Source: Sweltsa coloradensis (taxonomy: Eukaryota > Arthropoda > Insecta > Plecoptera > Chloroperlidae). From it: a stretch of DNA of 64,000 nt. The notes beneath the pieces were generated by a model. That model was not told where the DNA came from. It did not search any database and saw nothing but the letters and a program-made list of their open reading frames with translations. Below, piece by piece: positions 45,739 to 56,903 of the stretch. The position numbers were made by a program, and so were the translations under genes. Location of the stretch: the NCBI GenBank assembly GCA_024449915.1, contig JAMZAV010000295.1, forward strand, positions 496,001 through 560,000. The letters are read 5' to 3'. Each line of letters starts with the position of its first letter. Position 1 is the stretch's first letter.

Positions 45739-47373
45739 TCAAAAGGTGTCAGAAAGAAGATAAGATTTTAGTTCAGTTTTAATTTTTGAAATGTTAGACA
45801 AGGTTTTCAGTGAGGAGGGCATCAAGTTGAACGTAGAAGGAACCGAGTAAGAAAGTGAACGTTGGCCATATTTGTTGTTAAAATTGGGAATTTTGAATGC
45901 CCCCGCCACTTTTAGCCTTGTATCCTTGCACGAGTCTAACAGAATCTTGAAATCTGATTTAAAATAGAAGTGTAATATAAATCTATATATAAACAATGAA
46001 GATATTGGCAGCACATTACAAAAAGAAAATATTTGTTTACGGGAGAGTTCTGAATCGGTTTTAAAGTCACACATTACCATTTTTAACATTTTTATTTGTA
46101 AATCTTCAACCCTTTGAATGTGACACCGCGAAGCATTGCCCCAAGCTAAAATGCCATACAAAATCAAAGATTCGGCTAAGGATTGATACACGGTTCTAAA
46201 TAAGGAAAAAGGTAATACATATTTTAGAATATAAAGCCGAGAGGAGCAAGAGCGTAGTCTGTTACATAATTTATCAATATGATATTTCCACGAAAAGTGC
46301 CTATCTACAGTTAATCCCAGGTACTCATAAGTATTTACACATTCAATTTTCCCACTACATTCACAATCGGTCAATTCAGCCATAGTATGAATGCAGTTGA
46401 AATCGTGATAAATAATATTAATTGGAAAATCTTTTTCGTGGTTGTGGGGTGTGCATATATGTACAATTTTGGTTTTAGAAGAGTTAATTACTAGTTCTTT
46501 ATCGTGATTCCAACGTAAAAGACTGTTAAAGTCAGACTGTAGCATAGCATGCGCAACACGAATATTAAAATGCACCGCGAGTAAAACAGTATCGTCAGCA
46601 TAAGAAAATATAAAGCAATATATAAGACATTTTGACATAAAGTTAACATATATCAAAAATAACGTAGGTCCCAATATAGACCCCTGGGGGACTCCAGAAT
46701 CACAATGTTTTTCTTCACTAACGTGGCCATTTACATGCACTTCCATGAATCTATCAGTAAGATAGTTTCTAAACCAATCCAACGCAATACCACGAATGCC
46801 AATGGACTCTAAAGCTTGTAGAAGTTTCTGGTGGTTTATCGTGTCAAATGCTTTACTAAAATCCACAAATAAAGCAAGAACGTGCATGTTGTCGTTTAAT
46901 TTAGAATTTACAAAATTAGAGAACTCTAATAACAGGGTAGAGGTACTTTTTCCTTTTTGAAAACCAAACTGTTTACTATTCAGAATCCCATGTTTATTTA
47001 AGTACTCCACCAAGTTATTAGCAACATGCCTTTCTAAGAGTTTCTCAATACTTGGTAATATAGCTATAGGCCTGTAATTTGAGTAAACTTTATGGTCACC
47101 CTTCTTATGTATAGGTTTAATAATTGCTTTTTTGAGTCGCTTAGGAATGATACCGGTCTCAATAGATTTGTTTATCAATACAGCCAAAACAGGAGCAATA
47201 GAAGCATTGACAAATTGAAGGTCTTGAACACGTATACTATCAACACCCGGCTGTTTATTTACATTCAGAGAATCGATCATTGCTCTCAGATTAGTAAGAG
47301 TAACTGGTTTCATGAAGAACGAATGATTCACTTGAACTTGAAACTTTACATTCCCCCCACCCCAAATCAACAT
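45739..47373 (-). CDS. LINE reverse transcriptase (open, N-terminally truncated)
   Basis: 544 codons without a stop. Finger/palm motifs of non-LTR reverse transcriptase are in order: NKQPGVDSI (residues 39-47), YRPIAILPSIEKLLE (100-114), FVDFSKAFDTIN with the first catalytic Asp (169-180), SGVPQGSILGP (226-236), YADD with the catalytic Asp pair (258-261), then YLGLTVD and thumb/C-terminal sequence ending in YGQRSLSY...LK.YLLS. It would copy its own RNA at a nicked genomic target. Apurinic-endonuclease and ORF1 parts are absent, so this copy is not autonomous. The first ~15 residues probably derive from flanking DNA, and the true element starts around FQVQVNHSFF. The intact frame suggests a young insertion. 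Motif style fits the Jockey/CR1 group; the exact clade needs a tree. Confidence 0.92.
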   Translation of the reverse strand: MLIWGGGNVKFQVQVNHSFFMKPVTLTNLRAMIDSLNVNKQPGVDSIRVQDLQFVNASIAPVLAVLINKSIETGIIPKRLKKAIIKPIHKKGDHKVYSNYRPIAILPSIEKLLERHVANNLVEYLNKHGILNSKQFGFQKGKSTSTLLLEFSNFVNSKLNDNMHVLALFVDFSKAFDTINHQKLLQALESIGIRGIALDWFRNYLTDRFMEVHVNGHVSEEKHCDSGVPQGSILGPTLFLIYVNFMSKCLIYCFIFSYADDTVLLAVHFNIRVAHAMLQSDFNSLLRWNHDKELVINSSKTKIVHICTPHNHEKDFPINIIYHDFNCIHTMAELTDCECSGKIECVNTYEYLGLTVDRHFSWKYHIDKLCNRLRSCSSRLYILKYVLPFSLFRTVYQSLAESLILYGILAWGNASRCHIQRVEDLQIKMLKMVMCDFKTDSELSRKQIFSFCNVLPISSLFIYRFILHFYFKSDFKILLDSCKDTRLKVAGAFKIPNFNNKYGQRSLSYSVPSTFNLMPSSLKTLSNISKIKTELKSYLLSDTF

Positions 47374-48727
47374 ATTAACTTGGCAAGTATCAGCAATTCA
47401 AAGTACAACTAAAATCGTCAAAGTAAGGCACATATTTTAACAAATCGGGTTTTAGTATATTATGTCCTCATATTGTACATCCAATATTTAATAATCACTT
47501 TCGATGTTTTGCTCTATTTTTTCCAAAAGCTCCTACATATTATTTCCACTAGCTTCCAGGATGCTTGTGGAAATATTATTAAGGCAGTGTATCATGTTCA
47601 TTCAAGAACATTTGCTTCGTTAGGACAAGCCCGAAACAAAGATTAGTGACGAGCCTTTGCCAGAAGTTCGGCACTTTGTAAATCCAAGCCCTGTTGGCTA
47701 ATGTTGATGCCTAAGGCCCATATTACCGACTAATTGGATTGTCAAGACGGTTGATACGGTTGATAACTGCTCTAACTCAATCTTAGGGTAGGAAGCCTCA
47801 GATTATAACTTGTACCGTGCGTCAACTGAACCCCTGACCTCCGAGCTATATTTTCCTTGTGCTCACCCTAAAGCTACGTACCGTGTTTCTTGATGGCCTG
47901 CAGCGACTTGCTATAGACACCCCCTCATCAGACACACAACACAATTTCTCTAAACCATGATAACGACGGAGCTCTACTCTATATTACATCATCATAACAG
48001 GGATGCATTTCCTCGTGATTATGAAGTCATTTACAAACAAGGGGTTCGGTAATGGGGCAGCTATCGTAGTTTTTTTTAGCGAGGAAGAGTATAATGATCA
48101 CTTCAGTCCATTGTGAGATGTGACGGATCGAATCCACTGCTTGTTAATATCCCAAGGATATTGTTACTGCAAACTAGGCGTCCTGACCTAGAAGGAACTG
48201 GGGTAATTGAACGATATCAATATCTAGAATATATCTTGTTGTTTGCTTAGTAAATGTAAAAGTAAAACAAATATAATGACACCTTTAAAAATATTGAGTG
48301 CACAAGTTTCTTCTATATTATAAAGGATACTTCCATAGTTCGAATGAAATAGATATAATTTTAAAATAAAACTAGTAATTTAAATAAAATAAAACTATTA
48401 ATATGCTGGCTTTAAACAGGTTGTTTCGAATTGTTGTAACTTTTGACTAAAGATATTAATGCCGCCGACATAACCCGTTGTTATATTATCTTCTGTATTT
48501 AAATTGTTACCCAATATATTATGTCTGCTGATTTTTATTTTTCATCTACTTAATTTTACACTCCATTTTTTCTATAGGTTGGCCGGAGACGTCAATGTAA
48601 CAATTAGATTAGAGCAGGAAAGTTGACTTGATGTGGCGGTACGTTCAGTAGCAGTAGGCCTATAAGAAGCTACACTTAGTTTTAGAAAATACATTCATTA
48701 ACGTATTTTAGAATTTATATGAACTAA
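47374..48727. other. Non-coding stretch
   Basis: No continuation of the LINE and no other gene or repeat recognised. Confidence 0.45.
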
Positions 48728-49789
48728 TTGGATGAGCGTAGCGAGCGTAGCGAGCGAAGCGAAGATTCCATTTCACTACACTGGAGAAAAAAATCCAGAA
48801 TGTTTTTTATTATTTTTTTTTTGTATTTTTGTGTGTCTGTTTACACGATTCCGGCTAAACCGATACTCCGATTGCGATGAAATTTTATGGAGGCCTTCGA
48901 AATCTCTGAACTTAGAACTGCCACGTTTTTGAGCGCAATCGGGAAATTTTTTCTCATAAAAAACGCAATTTTACGATTTTTAATGATTTTTTATTTTTAT
49001 TTTTATTTTTTACAATTTTAATTTTTTGTTAAAGTGAAAGGTGTTTAAGATTAAAAAACAATACATCTAAACATTTACCAGACGGATTTTATAAAAATTT
49101 TGTTTTGTTTGATAAATATGATTTTTTTCCTATGCATTGTTGGAAAATTTATGTTTTTTGTAACAAATCTATATTTCCCATATTTTAATTAAAAAACTAT
49201 AAATCTCATCAAAAAAGTGTCTTGTGAATTTATCAGAATAAGAATTGTGAGCATGTTAAAAAAGAAAATAAGTTATCCGTTTATCTTAAAAACTGTAGAA
49301 GAAGTAAGAAAAATGTTAGCAAATGTGATAGAATAAAAGTTTTGAGATAATAGCATTTAAAGTTTATTTATGTTGTTTTTTGGTAAATTTGAGTATAACA
49401 TAGCCTAAAGGTTCAGTTTATTTATTTAACATGAATTCACTGGGCCTTTATAACCTGTTAATCTAGGCTTCTTTAAAATTGGCTAAAATTGTTATGAATA
49501 ACACTCTATACAGTCCTAGATTAGGACTAATATCAGTACCGGTAAGCCATTTTCCCATGCAAAATAGCTTGCAGCGCTCAAGAAAAAAAATTAATTTGAT
49601 GCTTTAGCAAAATATCAGCATAAAATAAATTAATATAGACAATAAAAATAAAAAAGTAAACTTAAAAAACAATTAAAACAATTTTAATGCAAAATTGCTG
49701 TTTTTTCATACATTTTTAGTGAAACAACCCCTTAAACAATTACGCTCATACAACAACGCGGCTGAAAAAGCGTTTGCGAAGCTTCCTAG
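48728..49789 (+). mobile_element. HINE-like element, subfamily I, copy 5 (long variant)
   Basis: Starts TTGGATGAGCG with two GAGCGTAGC units; ends ACGCTCATACAACAACGCGG then CTGAAAAAGCG...GCTTCCTAG|T. The 3' end (GCGTTTGCGAAGCTTCCTAG) matches that of copy 1 at 5232, not the other copies, so it is a second 3'-end variant. About 500 bp of AT-rich interior is unique to this copy and replaces the tandem modules. Confidence 0.85.
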
Positions 49790-50431
49790 TCTACTTCTAT
49801 GTGAATGACACTCCCTCTTCGTACAAAAGTAATTGCTCCAGTTGTCGGAGGTTAATGGAACCGTCTAAAACTGTAACAAATCAACGTATCAAACAGAAAA
49901 CACACTGGAGCTTACGCATTGTGTAACATACTCTTATTTTGGCGCCGCCTGCTAAAGTAACGGCAGAGTTATCCATTTCCTTTATAAGGCGGTGGTCCAC
50001 ATCATTAGAACGCTGTGACAAAAAACAACACATTACTTGCAATGACATTGCCACGACCTCTGCACACTTCGTTTGTCCTCCGTGCATATGGAACACCGCG
50101 TGTGCAAATGTCTACATTAAAAGTGTTCATGCGAGCGAAAAACATACCCTTGATAATTTGTGCTAGGCTATTTTGCGCGTAAAAATATTCGCGACCTTTT
50201 AAAACACTCGGGTAAGATTAAAAAACAGGCGCTAACGACAAGACAGATGAGAGAGTTAATGCGACTGCAAGCGACTGAGTCCTTGGGAATCCCTTTCACA
50301 TTTAGCCTTAGCTCCAAAATACTTAGTTGGACATACGGGAGAATAATACCAGGACACGTTTCGCACGAAACATGTTCAATTTTAAATTGCAAACACATAT
50401 TAACTTTATTTGCATTTACATCTAGTTAAAA
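49790..50431. other. Non-coding stretch
   Basis: Several overlapping 70-90 codon frames exist (49881-50429), none with family similarity. Confidence 0.4.
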
Positions 50432-50622
50432 CCGTCCGTGGTGGGCGCATCAAACGATTAGGCCGCTGGTCAGAATCTTATGGCTCTACGAGGACGTGGG
50501 TTCGAATCCCACATAAGGCAAAGTTTCTTTGTAATCGTCATCTATCAGCAGTCATCGTCTCGTATAGACTTAAAGCATTAATATGAGACGTTAAGGAACA
50601 AAAATCATCATCAACGTATAAA
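50432..50622 (+). repeat. SINE with tRNA-Leu-like head and shared tail
   Basis: ACGATTAGGCCGCTGGTCAG, TTATGGCTCTACGAGGACG and GTGGGTTCGAATCCCAC follow the class II (long variable arm) tRNA-Leu layout, with a perfect T arm. The tail (TCATCGTCTCGTATAGAC, AATATGAGACGTTAAGGAAC) is the same as in the 5S-headed SINE at 2905 and the family E copy at 51431. Confidence 0.75.
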
Positions 50623-51211
50623 CTTTTGGTTTGTTATAAAATAAAACTTGCGGCTTTATCCAAACATTTATTGAATTTTTCTAAAATATTGTATTACAAA
50701 ATTACATAATTCATATTTTGTTAATCTTAATGTAATACTGTGAGTGCGAGAGATTAATAGATATTTTATTTATTTAACGTCTATCATATTCAGTTAAAAA
50801 ACGGATTTACAAGGAGGATAACTAAATAAATCTATAACATAGATACAGACACAACAATGTAAATAAATAGTATAGAAGTAAATTTGAAATAGTAATATTA
50901 CAACAACGATGCATTAAAACACAACAATTTTGGTAACAAATTCAAAAAGGATATGAAATGCAATTAATTAATAAACCAAAATTCATAAAAAGGGGCGGGG
51001 AAGAAATAAAAGAAAAGAAAAGAAAGGAGGAAAAAACAACATAAAAGAAAAACGATAATATGTAAACGTTTTTATTTTGTAAGCGAGACTAAGGTCTTCC
51101 ATCCAGCCTTCTGTTATATCAAGTAAATTCTGGCTGAAGCATACAATAATTATTAATCGCAATTCACAAATAAACATATGATATTATTGAAATATTTACA
51201 ATTATTGATTA
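50623..51211. other. AT-rich non-coding stretch
   Basis: No supported gene. An A/G-rich run is at 51000-51040. Confidence 0.4.
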
Positions 51212-51430
51212 TTATTATCTAGGTGCCCGTTAGGGCGCCGCAGCCAAGCCGTGGCGCGCTACACACTCAGGCACCTTATACAGCAAGCAGAGTTGGGGTG
51301 ATTTCGAGGTGTTACCCAGCCGTCATGAAACATTATGTGAACTTGAAAACTATCAAAATGGAGGGGATTTAAGTACCTGACAACACATGTCAAATTTAGT
51401 TGGAGTACGAGCATTCCTTCTTGGTGAAAA

Positions 51431-51780
51431 GGGCCATCAAATTCCAACTCGCAACCTTCTCGTGGTTTGGCCCGTGATTAGGTGAGTTTTTCTCCCTGAA
51501 ACTAATGGCGAGCTCTGGGTCGTCGTCGGGGAACTTTCCCCTTCCCTTTGACTACCTCCCCGACGGCGACGACAATGACAACACGGACGGATGATGACAC
51601 AAACGGAGACGACCACGACGTGGGGGAACCCCTGCCCTCCCCATACGCTTGTGGCTGGTTCTGACCAGCACAGGCCTGTCCACCCCTTGTCCCCCCGCGT
51701 CATCCCTTACGTCCCTCCCTTCGTCTCGATTAGCCAAGTTGCATAAATATGAGACGTTAAGCAATATCCAATCAAACCAA
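51431..51780 (+). repeat. SINE-like repeat family E, copy 2, with target duplication
   Basis: Flanked by TCTTGGTGAAAA (51419-51430) and TCTTGGTGACAAAA (51781-51794). The homologous element at 57175 has an uninterrupted TTCTTGGTGAAAAAATGGC at this site, so the boundaries are certain. The body shares CTACCTCCCCGACGGCGAC and GTGGCTGGTTCTGACCAGCA with 9691-10080. The tail ends ATATGAGACGTTAAGCAATA then TCCAATCAAACCAA. Confidence 0.88.
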
Positions 51781-52224
51781 TCTTGGTGACAAAATGGCTT
51801 GAAACATGCTCAAAATCACTTTTTGTATGTTAGCTGCTACTACTACTACTGCTACTGTCTTATTCGTCAGTTTCAATCGGCCAGCGATTCTGCCCAAACG
51901 GGTGGAACTACAACGTTGATATTTTACATGTACATTAAGGTTATAGTGGTATAGTGCCTTTTGAAAGAAAAAAGTGAAAAAGTTTGCTGGAAGGGATCCA
52001 AATAAAGGTTTTAATATAAGCCTTTTACAAGAATATAATCAACAAGAAACTATAGTTACTTGACAATGATCACCTACATTGTTTACAAAAAACAAGTCTT
52101 TGGACCTCTAGATATTTTAAATTCTATTGTTGGTTGGTAATACCATATCAATTAAATAGACTTTGATAAAAATTTTGTATTTTAACGAATAATTTCATAA
52201 CGAAACTTGAAAAAGTAATGAGAT

Positions 52225-52595
52225 CCCACATACAACAAAAAACTTGTAAAAAAAACAGCCAAACCTTACACAATCAAAAGCAATCAGATCTAAAAGAAAT
52301 GCCAAACTTAAGTATCCTCCTACTGTTAGCAAACTTAATACATAAATTCACTTTGCTCTGTGACTGCATCCTTGCAAAGCTTGGCAAAATAAATTTGCAC
52401 AAACTTTTACATTTAAAACAATAATTGCAAATAAAATTTTGCTACGCTTTGCAAGGATGCAGTCACAGAGCAAAATTTATGTATTAAGTTTGCGAAAAGT
52501 AGGAGGATACTTAAGCTTGGCATGTCTTTTAGATCTCATTGCTTTTGATTGTGTAAGGTTTGGCTGTTTTTTACAAGTTTTTTGTTATATGTGGG
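52225..52595. repeat. Foldback (long inverted repeat), copy 1
   Basis: Left arm about 52225-52399 (starts CCCACATACAACAAAAAAC) and right arm about 52426-52595 (ends TTTTTTGTTATATGTGGG), about 170 bp each and around 90% matched, with a 26-bp loop. An RNA from it would be a near-perfect long hairpin. Confidence 0.9.
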
Positions 52596-53133
52596 TAGTC
52601 CTTACATAAATATTTTACACAATCATATTTCTCATTCATACCATTATGACTCGCTTGTGTGAGTGTGAGGGAGACAGAGAGACTGACGGATAATGAGAAC
52701 ATCAGTAAGACCTCAGCCGGCTAGTGTCAGACTAAGGTGGCGACAGAAGTGACTTCCCCGAGGATGGATCGAGACGAGAGCGTAGGTCAGGCACTCACGC
52801 AAGATGAGTTTCTACCGGTTAGTTCAACATCCAGAGAGATTAAAACTTCTCTTGTGACATTCTCAGAAGTAAGGACTGATTTCACGTTTAGCGCGTTCCT
52901 TGTCCTGCTGTCATAAATCATTACATCGGAATTAAACTTGGCAAAATTATAAATAAATAACATATGTACGCCCCTTACCAATCAGATTTTCAACACCTAT
53001 TTTATTTTATTTTATTTAACATTTTAACAGTAAATGCCTAATTATTCGTGTTTTTATTTACTCTTTCGACAGATACTAAATTTTAGAAAATGTATTCTAT
53101 TGTTTGTTCGTTTTCTATAATAAATAAATGGAA
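52596..53133. other. Non-coding stretch
   Basis: No supported gene or repeat. Confidence 0.4.
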
Positions 53134-53141
53134 AAGTGCTT

Positions 53142-53556
53142 CAGTGGCGTATCCAGGAATTCATAAAGGGATGGTTGATTAATTAATTAATTTTAAGATG
53201 TATCGAAGGCTAAGCTGGGGGCTCTCCCCCTTAAACATTTTTTCCTTCAACTTCAAGATCATTTTGGTGAAAATCTGCGTTTTAAAGCACAACAATACCT
53301 ACTTTTTATATACTAAAATCCTGTTTTTAATCTAAAAGTTTTCTCCTTTCAAGATCATTTTCGTGAAAATCTTTGCGTTTTAAAGTAATCACAAAACCAA
53401 CTTGGTATTACAAAAATCCTCTTTTTGCCAGATGATAATAATTTGCCTTTAGTATTGCGATAAAACAGTTATTCTATATTTTCAATTGAAACGTTTAAGT
53501 GCACTTTCACACTTTTTTATTTGCCCCCCCCCCAACCCCCCCTAGATACGCTACTG
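53142..53556. mobile_element. hAT-type MITE 2
   Basis: Left end CAGTGGCGTATCCAGG and right end CCTAGATACGCTACTG are inverted repeats. Flanks AAGTGCTT (53134-53141) and AAGTGTTA (53557-53564) match at 6 of 8 positions, consistent with an old hAT duplication. A C-run lies just inside the right end, as in the element at 36784; both are 415 bp long. Confidence 0.8.
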
Positions 53557-53564
53557 AAGTGTTA

Positions 53565-54384
53565 TGATAGGTGCCTCCGTAATTAATTTTTACACAGTAG
53601 AGTAAAATTCCAAACAGATGTGACTAAAATTGTCTGGAGAAACTTGAAGTCGCGTGAAATGCGCTGCTATACCTCTTTTAGATGGTTTTACTATATTTCG
53701 TTTGTTAGATCCATGAGTTATTTACGACGAGTTTGTTGTTTACTCGAGCGCAATTGTGGAAATAGCATCTGCCCAAGGAGACCATGATTAACGCCGAGTT
53801 TTAGGAAGTCCGAAGTCCACTTGAAAACTGTCCGTTATGATGGAACGGTTTATGGTCTCACTTTACACATTGTAGACGAAGAAATAAATGATGAAAACTT
53901 AGTACAAAACATCTGCTCTTGCACACGGGAAGGCGATTAACTTTATTGCAAACTTGTAGGTAATTGACACGCACAGGCATGAAGGTATGACCGATGAAGG
54001 AACGAAATGTGGATGATTTTACAGAAAAACTTTAATTTTACTGATAGCCTTTTTACAGACTTGTCGGTAAAACGGAATTAAAGTAAAGCTTATGTAATAT
54101 AAGTAAGGTCCAACCTAAAGAAGGAAAAGAATTGCGTTACTATTCTGGATATTGACATTGTTATCTGTTGGAAAAGTGTACCTGTAAAAGAAACACAACG
54201 GCACAAGTAAACTGTGATGTAATTTTATCAAATTGTTTTTATTTTCCTTATATTAATTGTAATCAATGATAAAAGGAAATTCCAGATGAGTTTGGTGTAG
54301 CACTATTGATTGGCACTAACCTTCTAAACCACTACGTTTCTTTGGTACAAAAATAGCTTGCTATCTCCTCAATTAATAATGTGT
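53565..54384. other. Non-coding stretch
   Basis: No supported gene or repeat. Confidence 0.4.
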
Positions 54385-54625
54385 TCCTAACTCAATACCC
54401 CGGGAGGTCCCGGGTTCAAATCCCGTCGAGACCGGCAATCCTGACGTTATTTCTGAGGTTTTAAGGGAATTGAATACTGTTTAACAGCCCTCGAACATCC
54501 CTTCACAAATATTCTGCTACCCGCAACATACCTATAGTTCACCTGAAGATGGGCATACATTGCGCGAGCTATATTTTGAATGGCATGTTTTGATCTGATG
54601 TGTGCTATAAAAATAGTATTACACA
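54385..54625 (+). repeat. SINE family A, copy 4 (head partly lost)
   Basis: CCGGGTTCAAATCCCGTCGAG (T arm) and ACCGGCAATCCTGACG, then TGTTTAACAGCCCTCGAACA and TTCACCTGAAGATGG. The A-box part of the head is not recognisable and the core between is shortened. Confidence 0.8.
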
Positions 54626-55716
54626 ATTCAATGTAATAGTCTGTCAGATAGGTTTGCTATCCTAAATAAAATATCTGAAAATATCTAAAATATCTAACAG
54701 GTTGACCAGGGTAAAAAAATACGCATCAAACCAAAATTACTACTAAACAAAATCAGTTTTTAATTTTACTCTAGATTTTCATGAAGAACGTAGGTGGTCA
54801 ATTGACTCTAATAGTGTCGTAATTGGCAATCAATATGTTCATAACAAAGCGAAGCACAACCCCACACAATATTACTATTTCCTGCGCTACGCTCTGTCTG
54901 TCTGTCTGTGATGTCCTCACGCGTCAATTATTGGAAACGAGCACTTCCAACTAACCGCGTGTTTCATTCCTTACGCTCCGCTTGCGCTACGCACTTTGTG
55001 CGTGGGTGATACGTTGTGCGTCCTCCACGCCCACGCCTCTCCAGTATCGAACTCCATTACTCTTTCGAACGAATTTAAAAACAAGAATCTATCCCGTTCG
55101 ATCGCCGACACTAAATTCCTAGCGGCGAGACGGCGAACGAACCTCTCTAAAACAGGATCAATTTATCGGGTTGAATTTTCGAAAGTTAGTCCACCATAAA
55201 ATGAGACTAAAGGGCATTCGATACCAGTTGAATAATTTATAGTAATTTTGTAGTTGCAATTTACTAACGAGACTTGAAAGGAGATGTAATGATAGTCGTG
55301 ACATTGCAGTAATCAGCTTCAATTTTCGTCTTTTTGAGTAATGAATAAGTAAATAGATTGTGCTGCTGCAATGCAATGCTTTATTTTATCAGATTTTATT
55401 CAAAATGTTGACTTCATTTTGAGCCATTTGAACGGTTTATCAGTAGAGCATGAATGGGAACATGTCTAGTGAGCGAAAATTTGAGTTAGCGAATGCTCTG
55501 TTGCGCGAATAGTCTAGTGAGCGAAAGTTGTCCTTGAATTCTGTATTGTATTTATATATTCTGTGTGTCGCAACTATCCCCATCGTTAAAAATGCAATAT
55601 TGTTGTAAAAGCTCTACAATCACTTTCCTATGGTTAATTGCTTTAAAAACCTTCATTTCACCCCTCATGGTATAGAATAGAGATAAAATAAAATAAATAA
55701 TAAAAATCTATCTGTA
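54626..55716. other. Non-coding stretch
   Basis: A GC-richer part at 54860-55140 has no recognisable coding content. GTCTAGTGAGCGAAA occurs twice (about 55464 and 55512). Confidence 0.4.
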
Positions 55717-55930
55717 GTGGTGGAGGTGCCGGGTCACGAATTTTCCAAATTTCTGGGGTTCAGTTTGTCGCTTCTTACAGCCAGGGTCACAACAAACTTA
55801 TGAACAATCTTTGTTGAAGATAAATGCCAATACAAAAACTCATGTCAATTGGGCGTCGCGGTCGGTAGAGGAGACACACGCAGAAACGGAGGGACATAAA
55901 GTGATGGCGATAGTGGGAGCTTTATCCCTA
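55717..55930 (+). repeat. Repeat family C, copy 3
   Basis: GGTGGAGGTGCCGGGTCACG, CCAGGGTCACAACAAACTTA, GATAAATGCCAATACAAAAA and TTGGGCGTCGCGGTCGG give the clearest version of the family. It directly precedes a truncated HINE-like copy. Confidence 0.65.
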
Positions 55931-55953
55931 AACATGTCTGAAAATAAGTTTTT

Positions 55954-56200
55954 ACTAGGCCGCTTCGCGAACGCTTTTTTTAGTCGCGTTGATGGATGAG
56001 CTTTTTTAAGTTTTTAGTATGCGTGGGATCTCTTTACTTCTTCAAGTTCCATTGCAAAATCATTTTTATTAAATAAGGATAATTTTTATAAAGAAGTACT
56101 AAATGGTATGGTAATAAGAATGTAAAATATCTGGAGGCCCGAAAACTTGCTTTTTGTACGCATTGTAGGTGATTGTTGTCAAGATTCTATAGCTACTTGT
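55954..56200 (-). mobile_element. HINE-like element, subfamily II, copy 3 (truncated)
   Basis: Left edge ACTAGGCCGCTTCGCGAACG and GTCGCGTTGATGGATGAGC, then AGTTTTTAGTATGCGTGGGA as in the other subfamily II copies, with about 95 bp inserted before ACGCATTGTAGGTGATTG. It stops abruptly at the start of family D (56201). The element 5' half is missing. Confidence 0.8.
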
Positions 56201-56610
56201 TAAACGAGGGAGCGTAGCGACTGAGTGTCTCCATTCAACTTAAACGGCGCTCATTCTGTGAGTCTGCGTGTGTGTGTAATTAAGTAAGTAAGTATTTTTA
56301 TTCATTGGACAAATACATGATATCAGTAAAACACAATTCTTTGTAAAGAGGGATAGTGCAATGAATAATTCTAATTTTAATTTTAATAACTAATAATATT
56401 AATATCTAGCATGATTGTACAAAAAATTAAATATAACTGAGCAAGGTCTCAAACTCTGAAATTTAATAATTGATCGATGAATAGATAGGTAGGTATTTCT
56501 ATTTACGTTACATTACATTTCATGCAGAGAGATATTCATTAATTAGCTGAGAACTGCTAACAAAATCAGCTAGATCCATTGCGATTTAAACCTACAAGAA
56601 ATAATAAATT
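56201..56610 (+). repeat. Repeat family D, copy 2 (with insertion)
   Basis: Starts TAAACGAGGGAGCGTAGCGA and CTGAGTGTCTCCATTCAAC; ends AAAATCAGCTAGATCCATTG. Between them, 56280-56545 is AT-rich sequence absent from the copy at 18702. Confidence 0.6.
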
Positions 56611-56903
56611 GAATAATATTACATGATTTTTTTTTAAACAACGCTCATATTTAATAATGTACTAAAAAGTAAAAAATAAATTTTCGACCAACAAATTTTT
56701 GCCTTACTCGGAAAATAAAAGCGTAGGGCGCTTTCCCTCCATGTACAACAAAATTCTGTAATCTATGTCAATACCGTAAGCGCCCAACGCTTTTATTTTC
56801 CGAGTAAGGCAAAAATTTGTTACGTGAAAATTTATTTTTTACTTTTTAGTACATTAAAATATGAGCATTGTTTTAAAAAAAATGTTTTCATGTAATATTA
56901 TTT
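56611..56903. repeat. Long hairpin (foldback) 3
   Basis: Left arm about 56611-56732, right arm about 56777-56903. The inner part (ACAAATTTTTGCCTTACTCG, GAAAATAAAAGCG) is identical on both sides and the outer part pairs with few gaps; the loop is about 44 bp. It is unrelated in sequence to the foldbacks at 52225 and 58675. Confidence 0.88.

Larger units (their letters stand above)
45364..47373 (-). mobile_element. 5'-truncated LINE (Jockey/CR1-like superfamily) with 3' UTR and poly(A)
   Basis: The element runs from within the reverse-transcriptase region (right) to a poly(A) tail seen as T-runs at 45364-45400. The 3' UTR (45401-45738) holds a 12-bp hairpin at 45517-45548. No endonuclease domain lies upstream, so it is truncated at or near 47350, next to a C-rich patch. 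I could not find a convincing target duplication. Confidence 0.85.
51212..52595 (+). mobile_element. Mosaic foldback element, copy 1 (interrupted by a SINE)
   Basis: Begins TTATCTAGGTGCCCGTTAGGG. After the SINE at 51431-51780 it continues CAAAATGGCTTGAAACATG and then a block (GGGTGGAACTACAACGTTG, CATTAAGGTTATAG, CCTTTTGAAAG) homologous to the core of HINE subfamily II read in element sense. It ends with the foldback 52225-52595. The order is the same in the copy at 57175-59095. No coding frame. Confidence 0.7.

Noticed and set aside
47092..47412. 106-codon plus-strand frame over the LINE
   Set aside because: It is the opposite strand of the reverse transcriptase reading frame.
47360..48700. 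A missing LINE endonuclease/ORF1 part upstream of the reverse transcriptase
   Set aside because: No frame in this stretch continues the element and no endonuclease motif was seen, so the copy is 5'-truncated.
49881..50429. Cluster of 70-90 codon frames as a small gene
   Set aside because: Frames overlap on both strands, lack start context and family similarity, and run into SINE sequence.
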